Origin: Bacteroides faecium
GTDB lineage: Bacteria; Bacteroidota; Bacteroidia; Bacteroidales; Bacteroidaceae
DNA length: 64,000 bases
Direction of reading: 5' to 3'
Assembly: GCF_012113595.1 (NCBI RefSeq)
Contig: NZ_CP050831.1
Span: 6,572,001 to 6,636,000 of the forward strand
Positions 43,485 to 52,106 of the stretch are shown one piece after another. Within the stretch, counting starts at the first letter, position 1. Each line of letters starts with the position of its first letter. The notes beneath the pieces were generated by a model. That model was not told where the DNA came from and searched no databases. It was given only the letters and a program-made list of their open reading frames with translations. A program made the translations under genes and the position numbers.

Positions 43485-44096
43485 CTAATATCTTCTCTTA
43501 GTGTTCTGACGGTTATTGGTATAGTTCGTCTTCGGACGATAGTTCTGGTTCAAACGTTCTGCCATCAGGCGGACGATATCATCCGTCATCTGAAGTTTGC
43601 CGTCGGAAAGCTCGTAGAGGTCTTCGGCAATCTTCTTGTCGTCTACCGTATCCTTGTTCCATGCCATGTAGTCCTTCTTCATGTGGTTGCAGATGAGGGC
43701 TACGAGGTTTCTCTTTTCGTTTCCTTCGGGAAATTCGATGGCTTTCTTTATCAGGATTTCCAATGTGCGTCCGTAGTGACGGTAACGCATACGGGAAGTG
43801 TAATAAGGAATGTGGTCGGGACGTGTCACCAGGTTATCTTCACGGATAATTTCATAAGGATAGTCGATATCCAGTTCGAAGCCGGACATGATGGCGAGGT
43901 GGTCCCACAGTTTATGCTTGAAATCGGGCACATCACGCAGATGAGGGAACATATTTCCCATGATGTTGATGATAGTGTTGGCACAACGCTGACGTTCTGC
44001 ACGGTCCTGGATAGTCAATGCATAATCGACCATGTTCTGGATACTGCGTCCGTATTCAGGAAGCGGCATTCTTTTCTGTTGAGTGTTATATTGCAT
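43485..44096 (-). CDS. DUF4290 family protein
   Basis: This 203-residue soluble protein belongs to a Bacteroidetes family usually found ahead of murA. The start MQYNTQQKRMPLPEYGR at 44096 matches the family opening; a longer frame from 44147 adds 17 residues that look like untranslated leader. Recognisable stretches are SIQNMVDYALTIQDRAERQ and IPYYTSRMRYRHYGRTLE, mostly helical, followed by a basic, Asn-rich tail (NYTNNRQNTKRRY). Function is unknown; the conserved position beside murA suggests a link to the cell envelope. Confidence 0.8.
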   Translation of the reverse strand: MQYNTQQKRMPLPEYGRSIQNMVDYALTIQDRAERQRCANTIINIMGNMFPHLRDVPDFKHKLWDHLAIMSGFELDIDYPYEIIREDNLVTRPDHIPYYTSRMRYRHYGRTLEILIKKAIEFPEGNEKRNLVALICNHMKKDYMAWNKDTVDDKKIAEDLYELSDGKLQMTDDIVRLMAERLNQNYRPKTNYTNNRQNTKRRY

Positions 44097-44150
44097 ATCT
44101 TTAATGGATAATTCTACAATAGATGATGGATAATTCATAACAAGCAAGTC

Positions 44151-44840
44151 TTATAAAAGTTTTTTAGGCATGGAAGCTACGAATTCTTTCAGGTAGAAAG
44201 GTTCGAAATAAGCTACGTCTTTATAGTCTTCGTTGGCTATTGCCTTCTCTGCCAGGGGGAACATCATTTTTGCCAGCGGGTGGATGTCGTCGATGAAATG
44301 CGCGTTGGGATGCGTTAGCTTTTCGCGGCATTTGGCAGCTCCGTTGCCGTAGAAGTAGACCGGATGGCGGTCGAGATATTCCAGATAGGACGTTTCGTCC
44401 ACGATGTCGGCGGCGATGGCACGTTTCACGTTCAAGCCCCGGTCGTAGATGGCTGCATAGACTTCCATGCGGCGTGCATCTATCATCGGGCAGAGCAACG
44501 CGTCTTCGGGCAGGTCGTGATACAACAATACGGGGACACTCAATACTTCGAGCGTCTGTACTCCTATCAAGGGGACATTGCGTCCGTAACAAACTCCTTT
44601 CGCCATCGAAACTCCTATCCGAAGCCCTGTATAAGAACCCGGGCCGCAACTCACCGCGACCGCATCCAACGGGATGGCATGACTGTCAATGAACGACAAC
44701 GCTTCATCTACAAATACTCCCAGAGACACGGCGTGTGAAGGGCCTTTCAAGTCTTCTTTCACAAAAATCGTCTGTCCGTCTTGACTGACCGCTACCGAGC
44801 AAACAGAGGTAGAGGTTTCAATATTCAGTATACACGACAT
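44151..44840 (-). CDS. tsaB: tRNA threonylcarbamoyladenosine biosynthesis protein TsaB
   Basis: This 229-residue scaffold for TsaD is needed for the t6A modification of tRNA. The start MSCILNIETSTSVCSVAV at 44840 gives the family opening; the longer upstream frame passes through the promoter. The HSP70-like fold signature CGPGSYTGLRIGVSMAKGVCYG is present. It is the first gene of the leftward run that continues with DUF4290 and murA, and its -7 box (44865-44872) lies back to back with the yicC promoter. Confidence 0.94.
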   Translation of the reverse strand: MSCILNIETSTSVCSVAVSQDGQTIFVKEDLKGPSHAVSLGVFVDEALSFIDSHAIPLDAVAVSCGPGSYTGLRIGVSMAKGVCYGRNVPLIGVQTLEVLSVPVLLYHDLPEDALLCPMIDARRMEVYAAIYDRGLNVKRAIAADIVDETSYLEYLDRHPVYFYGNGAAKCREKLTHPNAHFIDDIHPLAKMMFPLAEKAIANEDYKDVAYFEPFYLKEFVASMPKKLL

Positions 44841-44864
44841 AAAAATCAACTTATTAAATTGTCG

Positions 44865-44872
44865 CAAATTTA
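44865..44872 (-). promoter_or_regulatory. -7 box of tsaB
   Basis: CAAATTTA on the given strand reads TAAATTTG leftward, 25 nt before the tsaB start codon. Confidence 0.55.
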
Positions 44873-44904
44873 CGTGATTATTTCCAATTCTTAAAATATT
44901 CGTG

Positions 44905-44912
44905 TACTTTTG
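44905..44912 (+). promoter_or_regulatory. -7 box of the yicC-gmk-nadD unit
   Basis: TACTTTTG, 17 nt before the yicC ATG, giving a very short leader. Confidence 0.55.
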
Positions 44913-44929
44913 CACAAAACTTTAAGTTT

Positions 44930-45811
44930 ATGATACAGTCTATGACAGGATACGGCAAAGCTACGGCCGAACTCCCCGATAAAAAAATAAATGTAGAAAT
45001 CAAGTCGCTCAACAGCAAAGCGATGGACTTGTCCACCCGTATTGCTCCGGCTTACCGTGAAAAAGAGATTGAAATCCGCAACGAGATTTCGAAAGTGCTG
45101 GAACGTGGAAAGGTTGACTTCAGCCTGTGGATTGAGAAGAAAGAGGGTGCGGACGCTATCCCCGTCAATAAAGCAATTCTTGAAAATTACTATCTTCAAC
45201 TGGATTCAATCTGCAACGAACTGGGTATTCCTCGTCCGGAACCGGGAGACTGGCTTCAGGTATTGCTCCGCATGCCGGACGTGATGTCGAAAACGGAAAT
45301 TCAGGAACTTTCGGTAGAGGAATGGAATACGGTTCATGCCACTGTGCTCGAAGCGGTCGGCCATCTGATGGATTTCCGCAAGCAGGAAGGTGCCGCACTG
45401 GAAAAGAAATTCCGTGAGAAGATTGCGAATATCAACAGCTTGCTCGAAAAAATCACTCCGTACGAGAAGGAACGTGTGGAGAAGGTGAAAGAACGTATCA
45501 CGGATGCTCTTGAAAAGACTTTGAGCGTGGATTACGACAAGAACCGCCTGGAACAGGAGTTGATTTATTATATCGAGAAGCTAGACGTGAACGAAGAGAA
45601 GCAACGCTTGGGCAATCATCTGAAATATTTTATCAGTACGATGGAAAGTGGTAACGGACAGGGCAAGAAACTCGGATTTATCGCTCAGGAGATGGGGCGT
45701 GAAATCAATACGCTGGGCAGCAAGTCCAATCACGCAGAGATGCAGAAAATCGTCGTTCAGATGAAGGATGAGTTGGAACAGATTAAGGAGCAGGTGTTGA
45801 ACGTTATGTAA
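44930..45811 (+). CDS. yicC: YicC/YloC family endoribonuclease
   Basis: This 293-residue protein belongs to the YicC family, of which E. coli YicC is an RNase acting on small-RNA substrates. The N-terminal signature MIQSMTGYGKATAEL and the C-terminal DUF1732 part (NTLGSKSNHAEMQKIVVQMKDELEQIKEQV) are complete. It is the first gene of a rightward unit with gmk and nadD, an order found widely in Bacteroidetes. An 18-nt tandem repeat begins in the last codons and fills the gap to gmk. Confidence 0.92.
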   Translation: MIQSMTGYGKATAELPDKKINVEIKSLNSKAMDLSTRIAPAYREKEIEIRNEISKVLERGKVDFSLWIEKKEGADAIPVNKAILENYYLQLDSICNELGIPRPEPGDWLQVLLRMPDVMSKTEIQELSVEEWNTVHATVLEAVGHLMDFRKQEGAALEKKFREKIANINSLLEKITPYEKERVEKVKERITDALEKTLSVDYDKNRLEQELIYYIEKLDVNEEKQRLGNHLKYFISTMESGNGQGKKLGFIAQEMGREINTLGSKSNHAEMQKIVVQMKDELEQIKEQVLNVM

Positions 45812-45875
45812 TTCAAGTCTTGAACGTTATTTAAGTCTTGAACATTATTTAAATCTTGAGTGTAATTCAAATCAT
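45799..45875. repeat. 18-nt tandem repeat at the 3' end of yicC
   Basis: GAACGTTATTTAAGTCTT (45822-45839) is followed directly by GAACATTATTTAAATCTT (45840-45857). A longer form at 45799-45821 contains the yicC stop codon, and a partial copy follows at 45858. The array seems to have grown from the end of the gene. Confidence 0.8.
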
Positions 45876-45882
45876 TTCACTA

Positions 45883-46449
45883 ATGACAGGCAAATTAATT
45901 ATTTTCTCTGCTCCGTCAGGGTCAGGCAAATCTACTATCATCAATTATCTGCTGACGCAGAACTTGAATCTTGCGTTTTCTATCTCTGCCACCAGTCGTC
46001 CGCCGCGTGGAACAGAGCAGCACGGGATTGAATATTTCTTTCTTACTCCCGAAGAGTTTCGCTGCCGCATAGAGAACAATGAATTTCTTGAATACGAAGA
46101 AGTATACAAAGACCGCTATTACGGCACGCTGAAAGCACAAGTGGAGAAGCAACTGGAAGCCGGACAGAATGTGGTATTCGACGTCGATGTGGTAGGCGGG
46201 TGCAATATCAAGAAGTTTTATGGCGACCGGGCTTTGTCGGTGTTCGTACAGCCGCCTTCGGTAGAGGAACTGCGCTGCCGGTTGGAAGGTCGCGGAACGG
46301 ATGCGCCTGAGGTGATTGAAAGCCGCATTGCGAAGGCGGAGTATGAATTAGGTTTTGCTCCGCAGTTTGATTGTGTCATCGTGAATGATAATCTGGAAAT
46401 AGCTAAGGTGGAAGCTTTGAAAGTTATCAGGGAGTTCTTGGAAAAATAA
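45883..46449 (+). CDS. gmk: Guanylate kinase
   Basis: This 188-residue enzyme phosphorylates GMP to GDP. The start MTGKLIIFSAPSGSGKST at 45883 places the P-loop at residues 9-17. GMP-binding residues are in SATSRPPRGTEQHGIEYFF and EYEEVYKDRYYGT. An upstream in-frame TTG lies inside the tandem repeat and is unlikely to be used. It is the middle gene of yicC-gmk-nadD, 12 nt before nadD. Confidence 0.96.
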   Translation: MTGKLIIFSAPSGSGKSTIINYLLTQNLNLAFSISATSRPPRGTEQHGIEYFFLTPEEFRCRIENNEFLEYEEVYKDRYYGTLKAQVEKQLEAGQNVVFDVDVVGGCNIKKFYGDRALSVFVQPPSVEELRCRLEGRGTDAPEVIESRIAKAEYELGFAPQFDCVIVNDNLEIAKVEALKVIREFLEK

Positions 46450-46461
46450 CGAAGTAGAGGG

Positions 46462-47052
46462 ATGGCGGAAAAAGTCAGCAAGCCAAAAACCGGAATCTTT
46501 AGCGGGTCATTCAATCCGATTCATATCGGGCATCTCGCTTTAGCCAATTATCTTTGTGAGTACGAGGGATTGGACGAAATTTGGTTTATGGTCAGCCCGC
46601 AAAATCCTTTAAAAACGCAGGCTGAGTTATGGAGTGACGAGCTTCGTCTTCAATTAGTCGGGTTATCTATCAGTGATTATCCTCGCTTTCAAGTCTCGGA
46701 TTTTGAATGTCATCTGCCACGCCCTTCTTACAGCGTACACACATTGGAGAAGTTGCGCGAAGCCTATCCCGAACGTGAGTTTCATTTTATTATCGGTTCG
46801 GATAATTGGACACGCTTCGACCGTTGGTATCAGTCGGAACGTATCATCAAGGAGAACCAAATCATCATTTACCCCCGCCCGGGCTTTCCCGTGAATGAAG
46901 AGGAATTGCCGGAAACGGTACGTCTCGTTCACTCCCCTGTGTTCGAAATCAGTTCTACGTTTATCCGTAAGGCCTTGGACGCAGGAAAGGATATCCGATA
47001 TTTTCTGCATCCGAAGGTTTGGGAAGCTATAAAAGCCTTGCGAAATACTTAA
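46462..47052 (+). CDS. nadD: Nicotinate-nucleotide adenylyltransferase
   Basis: This 196-residue enzyme makes deamido-NAD from nicotinate mononucleotide and ATP. The nucleotidyltransferase signature GIFSGSFNPIHIGHLALA contains the HxGH motif, and the C-terminal ISSTFIRKAL motif is present. The 12-nt gap from gmk indicates co-transcription. The 3' gap to the converging phosphoesterase holds a tandem repeat. Confidence 0.96.
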   Translation: MAEKVSKPKTGIFSGSFNPIHIGHLALANYLCEYEGLDEIWFMVSPQNPLKTQAELWSDELRLQLVGLSISDYPRFQVSDFECHLPRPSYSVHTLEKLREAYPEREFHFIIGSDNWTRFDRWYQSERIIKENQIIIYPRPGFPVNEEELPETVRLVHSPVFEISSTFIRKALDAGKDIRYFLHPKVWEAIKALRNT

Positions 47053-47123
47053 AGCACATACCCGACGGAATATAACGGGGAATTTGTCATCCAATCCTGA
47101 ATGAATATAAGGAAAACTCACAC

Positions 47124-47210
47124 AAAGTGGTGCAGAAAAGTGTAGTAAACATGCAAAAAGTCGTGCAGAAAAGTGTGAGATTCTACAGAAAGTGATGCAA
47201 GAAAGTGTAC
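47124..47210. repeat. About 32-nt tandem repeat, three degenerate copies
   Basis: Units opening AAAGTGGTGCAGAAAAGTGT, AAAGTCGTGCAGAAAAGTGT and AAAGTGATGCAAGAAAGTGT begin at 47124, 47157 and 47189. The array ends exactly at the stop codon of the converging phosphoesterase gene. Confidence 0.8.
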
Positions 47211-48275
47211 TTACTCCGTCAGCCGGTGGAGCGTTATCATTATTATTTCTGCCGGAGCACCGATACGGATTGGCATTTGTGAGGTGCCGATACCATTGGT
47301 GACAATTAAGGGAATCTTTGCCGAGTTATAAGCCAGTCCGGTCACGAAACGATTGCCGTAATGTGAGGGCAGTATCGGAGCAACTCCAAATATACGGACT
47401 TGTCCGCCATGTGTATGTCCCGCCAAGGCGAGGTCGGTGTTGGCTATCGAAACGTCTTCTATATAATCCGGTGTGTGCACGAGCAGGATTACGAAGTCTT
47501 TGGGAGAAAGTGCCAAAGACGGTGACACGCCATTGCGGGCAAGGTCGAAAGGGTTGCGCACTCCGGCGATAAGAATCTGCTGGCCGTCTTTGCGAAGTGT
47601 ATCCACTTTATGTTCCAGCACACGCATTCCGTAATGTTCCATCGTGCGTACAATATCGTCGTGGCAGCGTTCATAGTCGTTATTCCCCATCACTCCATAA
47701 GTTCCCATCGGTGTCTTTACGCGCGAAAGTGCGGCAAATAGAGGTTCTACGTATTCGCAGCCTTCCTGGTAATCACCGCCCATCAAGAGAACGTCCGCCT
47801 TTTGAGCAATCAAGAGATTGACAAGGCTGTTCAAGCCTTGTTCTTTGAATAAGCTCTTATAGTGCAAATCGGAAATGAAAGCGATGCGGAAACCCTCGAA
47901 TGCTTCGGGAACGTCACGGTGGGTAAAGTCGTAGTTCACGACACGGTCTATGCCCGCATAGGCAGAAGAGAGTTTGACTGCCGAAGAGGTTATCTTTGTG
48001 CCACGAAGCACCCAGTCAGAGTGTTTGTCGTCGGCAAGGGTTTCTTGTTTCTTAGGTTTACGTTTCTTGTTTTTTGAGACGTCCAAGTCTTTGAGTTGCG
48101 AATGGTCGGGGGTGAACATTTCGGCAATGGTACCGGTAGTATCTGTTATATCCGTAGAGACGGAGTCGATATTCAAAACAGGGCGCGGCAAGGTTGCTAC
48201 CAGGTTCTTTTTCGATTTGCAAGAAACCAACAAAAGTAACGTCAACAGGATAAAAGGGTATATTGTTTTCTTCAT
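47211..48275 (-). CDS. Lipoprotein metallophosphoesterase (YkuE/YaeI-like)
   Basis: The 354-residue protein has a lipoprotein signal (LLLLVSC, Cys19) and a long charged linker (about 55-85, KNKKRKPKKQ), then a calcineurin-like phosphoesterase domain. The metal motifs are complete: ISDLHYK, GGDYQEG, GNNDYE, VHTPDY and AGHTHGGQ. Related YaeI/YkuE proteins act on phospholipid or UDP-diacylglucosamine-type substrates. Anchoring by a lipid would place it in the periplasm or outer membrane; the substrate is unknown. It is convergent with nadD and divergent from menA. Confidence 0.88.
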   Translation of the reverse strand: MKKTIYPFILLTLLLLVSCKSKKNLVATLPRPVLNIDSVSTDITDTTGTIAEMFTPDHSQLKDLDVSKNKKRKPKKQETLADDKHSDWVLRGTKITSSAVKLSSAYAGIDRVVNYDFTHRDVPEAFEGFRIAFISDLHYKSLFKEQGLNSLVNLLIAQKADVLLMGGDYQEGCEYVEPLFAALSRVKTPMGTYGVMGNNDYERCHDDIVRTMEHYGMRVLEHKVDTLRKDGQQILIAGVRNPFDLARNGVSPSLALSPKDFVILLVHTPDYIEDVSIANTDLALAGHTHGGQVRIFGVAPILPSHYGNRFVTGLAYNSAKIPLIVTNGIGTSQMPIRIGAPAEIIMITLHRLTE

Positions 48276-48447
48276 CTTCTATTTATTTATCTCTTAATAT
48301 TCTCTCTATTTTTCTCTTAGTTATTTTTCTATTGCTCTTAGTTTTCTCTGCATACTTTCTTAATCTTCTTTACATATTTCCTCAATCTTCTCCATAGATT
48401 CTCTATAGTTTGAAGTTTTTTGGGGCGTAAAGATACGAAAAATCATG

Positions 48448-48455
48448 TATCTTTG
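48448..48455 (+). promoter_or_regulatory. -7 box of menA
   Basis: TATCTTTG, 31 nt before the ATG at 48487. Confidence 0.6.
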
Positions 48456-48486
48456 TCCGTCAAAACTCTTTATAATATATAAAAGT

Positions 48487-49377
48487 ATGGAAGCAGTAAA
48501 GCGTAACTCATTACAAGCATGGATATTAGCAGCACGTCCCAAGACACTCACAGGAGCCATTACACCTGTCTTGATAGGTACGGCACTTGCCACGATGGAC
48601 GGACATTTTCATTGGCTGCCCGCACTCGTCTGCTGCCTGTTTGCGAGTTTGATGCAGATTGCCGCCAATTTCATCAATGACCTTTTCGACTTTCTCAAAG
48701 GAACCGACCGCGAAGACCGCCTGGGTCCTGAACGCGCCTGTGCGCAAGGATGGATTTCTCCACAAGCGATGAAAACAGGAATTATTGTGACCGTTGCCCT
48801 TGCCTGTCTTATCGGTTGCACATTGCTTTTCTTTGCCGGATGGGAGCTTATTATTGTTGGAGTACTTTGCGTATTGTTTGCTTTTCTTTATACTACGGGG
48901 CCTTATCCCCTCTCCTACAATGGTTGGGGAGATATACTGGTCATTGTCTTTTTCGGATTCGTACCCGTAGGTGGAACTTACTATGTGCAAGCATTGACAT
49001 GGACACCGGACGTCACCGTCGCTTCCCTTGTCTGCGGACTGCTTATCGACACTTTGCTGGTAGTGAACAACTACCGCGACCGCGAAGCGGACGCACGGAG
49101 CGGAAAACGAACGGTTATCGTCCGTTTCGGCGAGAAGTTCGGGCGCTACTTCTATCTGACATTGGGGATTGCGGCTTCTCTCCTCTGCCTGTTTTTCCTT
49201 TTTGAAGGACATATCTATGCCGCCCTTCTCCCACAGCTTTACCTGATTCCTCATTTCCTCACCTGGAAACGGATGGTGAAAATCTACAGTGGTAAAAAAT
49301 TAAACAGCATATTAGGCGAGACTTCGCGTAATATGCTGCTTATGGGTATTCTTTTATCTATCGGAATGATCCTTTGA
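48487..49377 (+). CDS. menA: 1,4-Dihydroxy-2-naphthoate polyprenyltransferase
   Basis: This 296-residue membrane prenyltransferase of menaquinone synthesis has about eight to nine hydrophobic helices. The first aspartate-rich motif is NDLFDFLKGTDREDR and the second NNYRDREADARSGKRT, both as in UbiA/MenA proteins. RPKTLTGAITPVLIGTAL is the usual MenA N-terminus. The start at 48487 is chosen because the longer frame would begin inside the -7 box. It ends 2 nt before the stop codon of the converging rfbB gene. Confidence 0.94.
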   Translation: MEAVKRNSLQAWILAARPKTLTGAITPVLIGTALATMDGHFHWLPALVCCLFASLMQIAANFINDLFDFLKGTDREDRLGPERACAQGWISPQAMKTGIIVTVALACLIGCTLLFFAGWELIIVGVLCVLFAFLYTTGPYPLSYNGWGDILVIVFFGFVPVGGTYYVQALTWTPDVTVASLVCGLLIDTLLVVNNYRDREADARSGKRTVIVRFGEKFGRYFYLTLGIAASLLCLFFLFEGHIYAALLPQLYLIPHFLTWKRMVKIYSGKKLNSILGETSRNMLLMGILLSIGMIL

Positions 49378-49379
49378 AT

Positions 49380-50516
49380 TTATTTCCCGTACATCTTTTC
49401 GTAATAACCTTGATAATCGCCGCTGGTAACTTCTTCCACCCAAGCCTGGTTTTCCAAGTACCATTCGATAGTCTTCACAATTCCGACTTCGAATTTTGTT
49501 TCGGGATACCAGCCCAAAGCATCTGTTATCTTCGTCGGGTCGATAGCGTAACGCTGGTCGTGTCCCAAACGGTCTTTGACGAAAGTAATCAGGTCTTCGT
49601 TAATCCAATCGATAGAAATCTCACCGTTGGCATCTTTCACTTTCTTCTTGAGAATCTTGCGATATTCGGGGTTCTCCGTCATCAGACGGCGAATGGTAGA
49701 AATAGTCAGCTTCACAATTTCGAGATTTGTCTTCTCATTGTGTCCGCCTACGTTGTACACTTCACCTTCCTTGCCTTCACGCACTACGACGTCAATCGCT
49801 TTGCAGTGGTCTTCCACATAAAGCCAGTCGCGCACGTTGCTGCCGTCACCATAGACAGGCAGATGCTTTCCTTCGAGGATATTCTTGATTATCAACGGAA
49901 TCAACTTCTCAGGGAAATGATACGGACCATAGTTATTTGAACAGCGGGTAATTGTAACCGGCATCTTATACGTGTCGTGATAAGCCATTACGAACATATC
50001 CGCGCTCGTTTTGGAAGCACTGTACGGGCTGTGAGGACAAAGCGGGGTAGTCTCGGTGAAATACCCTTCGGCTCCGAGCGAGCCGTACACCTCATCGGTA
50101 GATACCTGATGATAACGTACACCCTTTCTCCAGGTCGGGTAACCATGTTCGTCTTTACCCATCACCCATGCACGACGTGCGCAATCCAACAAGTTCTGTG
50201 TCCCGAGAATGTTCGTAATCAGGAACAGTTGCGGATTTTCGATGCTGCGGTCTACGTGACTTTCGGCAGCAAAATTCACCACATAGTCAAAACGATACTC
50301 AGCAAAAAGACCGTCTACCACATCGCGGCTACAAATATCTCCCTTGATAAAAAAGCAGCGTTCGTTGTCGATGTCTTTGGCAATCGTTCCCAAGTTACCT
50401 GCATACGTCAGAGCGTCCAGTATCACGACTTTGACATCGCTATACTTGCCCAAGATGTACTTAATGTAATTCGCACCGATAAAACCTGCGGCACCAGTCA
50501 CTAGATAAGTTTTCAT
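49380..50516 (-). CDS. rfbB: dTDP-glucose 4,6-dehydratase
   Basis: This 378-residue short-chain dehydrogenase-fold enzyme converts dTDP-glucose to dTDP-4-keto-6-deoxyglucose, on the way to rhamnose and other deoxysugars. The NAD site is GAAGFIGANY; the catalytic residues are in STDEVYG and the YSASK motif. Two inserts relative to E. coli RfbB (around 125-140 and 290-310) are usual in Bacteroides. The partner rfbA lies 21 nt upstream in the same direction. No rfbC or rfbD is in the window. Confidence 0.95.
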   Translation of the reverse strand: MKTYLVTGAAGFIGANYIKYILGKYSDVKVVILDALTYAGNLGTIAKDIDNERCFFIKGDICSRDVVDGLFAEYRFDYVVNFAAESHVDRSIENPQLFLITNILGTQNLLDCARRAWVMGKDEHGYPTWRKGVRYHQVSTDEVYGSLGAEGYFTETTPLCPHSPYSASKTSADMFVMAYHDTYKMPVTITRCSNNYGPYHFPEKLIPLIIKNILEGKHLPVYGDGSNVRDWLYVEDHCKAIDVVVREGKEGEVYNVGGHNEKTNLEIVKLTISTIRRLMTENPEYRKILKKKVKDANGEISIDWINEDLITFVKDRLGHDQRYAIDPTKITDALGWYPETKFEVGIVKTIEWYLENQAWVEEVTSGDYQGYYEKMYGK

Positions 50517-50537
50517 ATTTTATTTATTATGTTGATT

Positions 50538-51407
50538 TTAGGGTTGTTTCGCCAGTTCGATGAGGTATTTGCCATACTCGGTCTTTTCGAGTCGCTGTCC
50601 CAACAGAAGCAACTGCTCCGTCGGAATCCATCCCTGACGCCAGGCTATTTCTTCGATACAACTCACGTAGAAGCCCTGACGATTCTGAATGGTAGCTACA
50701 AAATTGGAAGCTTCCAGCAGACTGTCGCAATTTCCCGTATCCAGCCAAGCGAATCCGCGTCCGAACAGCTCCACTTTCAACGTACCTTCTTCCAGATAAA
50801 GGCGGTTCAAATCCGTTATTTCATATTCCCCACGTGCCGAAGGGCGAAGAGCCGCCGCTTTTTCCGTCACGCTGGCATCATAAAAGTAGAGTCCGGGCAC
50901 GGCATAATTGCTTTTCGGCACTTTCGGCTTTTCTTCCAAAGAAATCACATTTCCCTGTTCGTCAAATTCCACGACACCATAAGCGCGCGGGTCTTTCACG
51001 TAATAACCGAAGATACAAGCCCCTTTCTCCGTACTGGCAGCCCGACGAAGCATAGCGGAAAATCCCTGTCCGTAGAACATATTATCACCAAGAATCAAAC
51101 ATCCCGGTTCGCCGTTCAGAAAGTCGGCACCCAGGACGAAAGCCTGTGCCAATCCGTTGGGCTGCTCCTGAATCTTATAAGAGAAAGACATTCCCAACTC
51201 TTCACCCGTTCCCAGCAAGTCGCGGAACATCGGCAAGTCACGCGGAGTCGAGATTATCAACACCTCACGTATTCCCGCCAACATCAACGTAGACAATGGA
51301 TAATAAATCATCGGTTTGTCATACACAGGCATAATCTGTTTGGAAATCGCTTTAGAAAGCGGATAAAGACGGGTGGCACTTCCCCCGGCGAGAATAATTC
51401 CTTTCAT
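50538..51407 (-). CDS. rfbA: Glucose-1-phosphate thymidylyltransferase
   Basis: This 289-residue enzyme makes dTDP-glucose from dTTP and glucose 1-phosphate. The opening MKGIILAGGSATRLYPLS and the downstream KQIMPVYDKPMIYYPL are the nucleotide-binding signature; LGDNMFYG and GFAWLDTGN complete the active site. It is the first gene of the leftward rfbA-rfbB pair. A weak -7-like word (GACCTTTG leftward) precedes it near 51450. Confidence 0.96.
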   Translation of the reverse strand: MKGIILAGGSATRLYPLSKAISKQIMPVYDKPMIYYPLSTLMLAGIREVLIISTPRDLPMFRDLLGTGEELGMSFSYKIQEQPNGLAQAFVLGADFLNGEPGCLILGDNMFYGQGFSAMLRRAASTEKGACIFGYYVKDPRAYGVVEFDEQGNVISLEEKPKVPKSNYAVPGLYFYDASVTEKAAALRPSARGEYEITDLNRLYLEEGTLKVELFGRGFAWLDTGNCDSLLEASNFVATIQNRQGFYVSCIEEIAWRQGWIPTEQLLLLGQRLEKTEYGKYLIELAKQP

Positions 51408-51556
51408 GTTCGTCTAAGTTAAATCATTAACTGTGTGCAAAGGTCGGAAAGAAATCTGAAATGACAAAAATAATGAGCCAATATTTCAATCTGCCGACCT
51501 GCCTATTTGCTGCCCTATCGTTTAATCGGACAACATCACATTGGCGAATCAACACA

Positions 51557-52051
51557 TTATTTATCTGCCAGCTCGACAACTTCCAGGTCACTGAACGCCC
51601 CTTGGTCGATTACAAACCGCACCAATGTCCGCACCTTATGAAAGCCCGACATCCCTGCCGCCCCCGGATTGATATGTAGCATATCGAGCGTTTTGTCATA
51701 CTTCACCTTTAGTATATGCGAATGTCCGCTGATAAAAAGTTTTGGCGGACGCGCCATGAGACTGCCGATTATCGAAGGGTCATACTTCCCCGGATAACCG
51801 CCGATATGCTTTATCAGCACCTCCGCACCATCCACCGTAAAGCGGTTCACCTGTGGAAACAGCTTCCTGATTTCCTGCCCGTCTATATTTCCATAGACCG
51901 CCCTGAACGGCCGGAACGCCGCCAACTTCTCCGCAACTTCCACTGAACCAATGTCTCCGGCATGCCAAATCTCGTCACACGGCTCGAAATATTCCAGGTA
52001 TTTCTCGTCCCAGCAAGCGTGAGTATCTGATAATAATCCAATTCTTGTCAT
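51557..52051 (-). CDS. YfcE/MJ0936-type metallophosphodiesterase
   Basis: This 164-residue calcineurin-fold phosphoesterase has the complete short-form motifs: LLSDTHACW, HAGDIGS, VYGNIDGQ, IKHIGG and ISGHSHI, followed by INPGAAG. Family members hydrolyse phosphodiesters and often model substrates in vitro; the natural substrate is unknown. It is divergent from ppk with only 55 nt between start codons, and the two -7 boxes lie almost next to each other. Confidence 0.9.
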   Translation of the reverse strand: MTRIGLLSDTHACWDEKYLEYFEPCDEIWHAGDIGSVEVAEKLAAFRPFRAVYGNIDGQEIRKLFPQVNRFTVDGAEVLIKHIGGYPGKYDPSIIGSLMARPPKLFISGHSHILKVKYDKTLDMLHINPGAAGMSGFHKVRTLVRFVIDQGAFSDLEVVELADK

Positions 52052-52072
52052 AAAATTCTTTGTTTAATCCCA

Positions 52073-52089
52073 CAAAGATACTATATTTG
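52073..52089. promoter_or_regulatory. Back-to-back -7 boxes of the phosphoesterase and ppk genes
   Basis: CAAAGATA at 52073-52080 reads TATCTTTG leftward; TATATTTG at 52082-52089 reads rightward. With one base between them, the two promoters overlap each other's upstream elements. Confidence 0.6.
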
Positions 52090-52106
52090 GAAAAATCTTA
52101 AAGCAC

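Noticed and set aside
49380..51407. Complete dTDP-rhamnose operon or capsule locus
   Set aside because: Only rfbA and rfbB are present; rfbC, rfbD and glycosyltransferases are absent on both sides.
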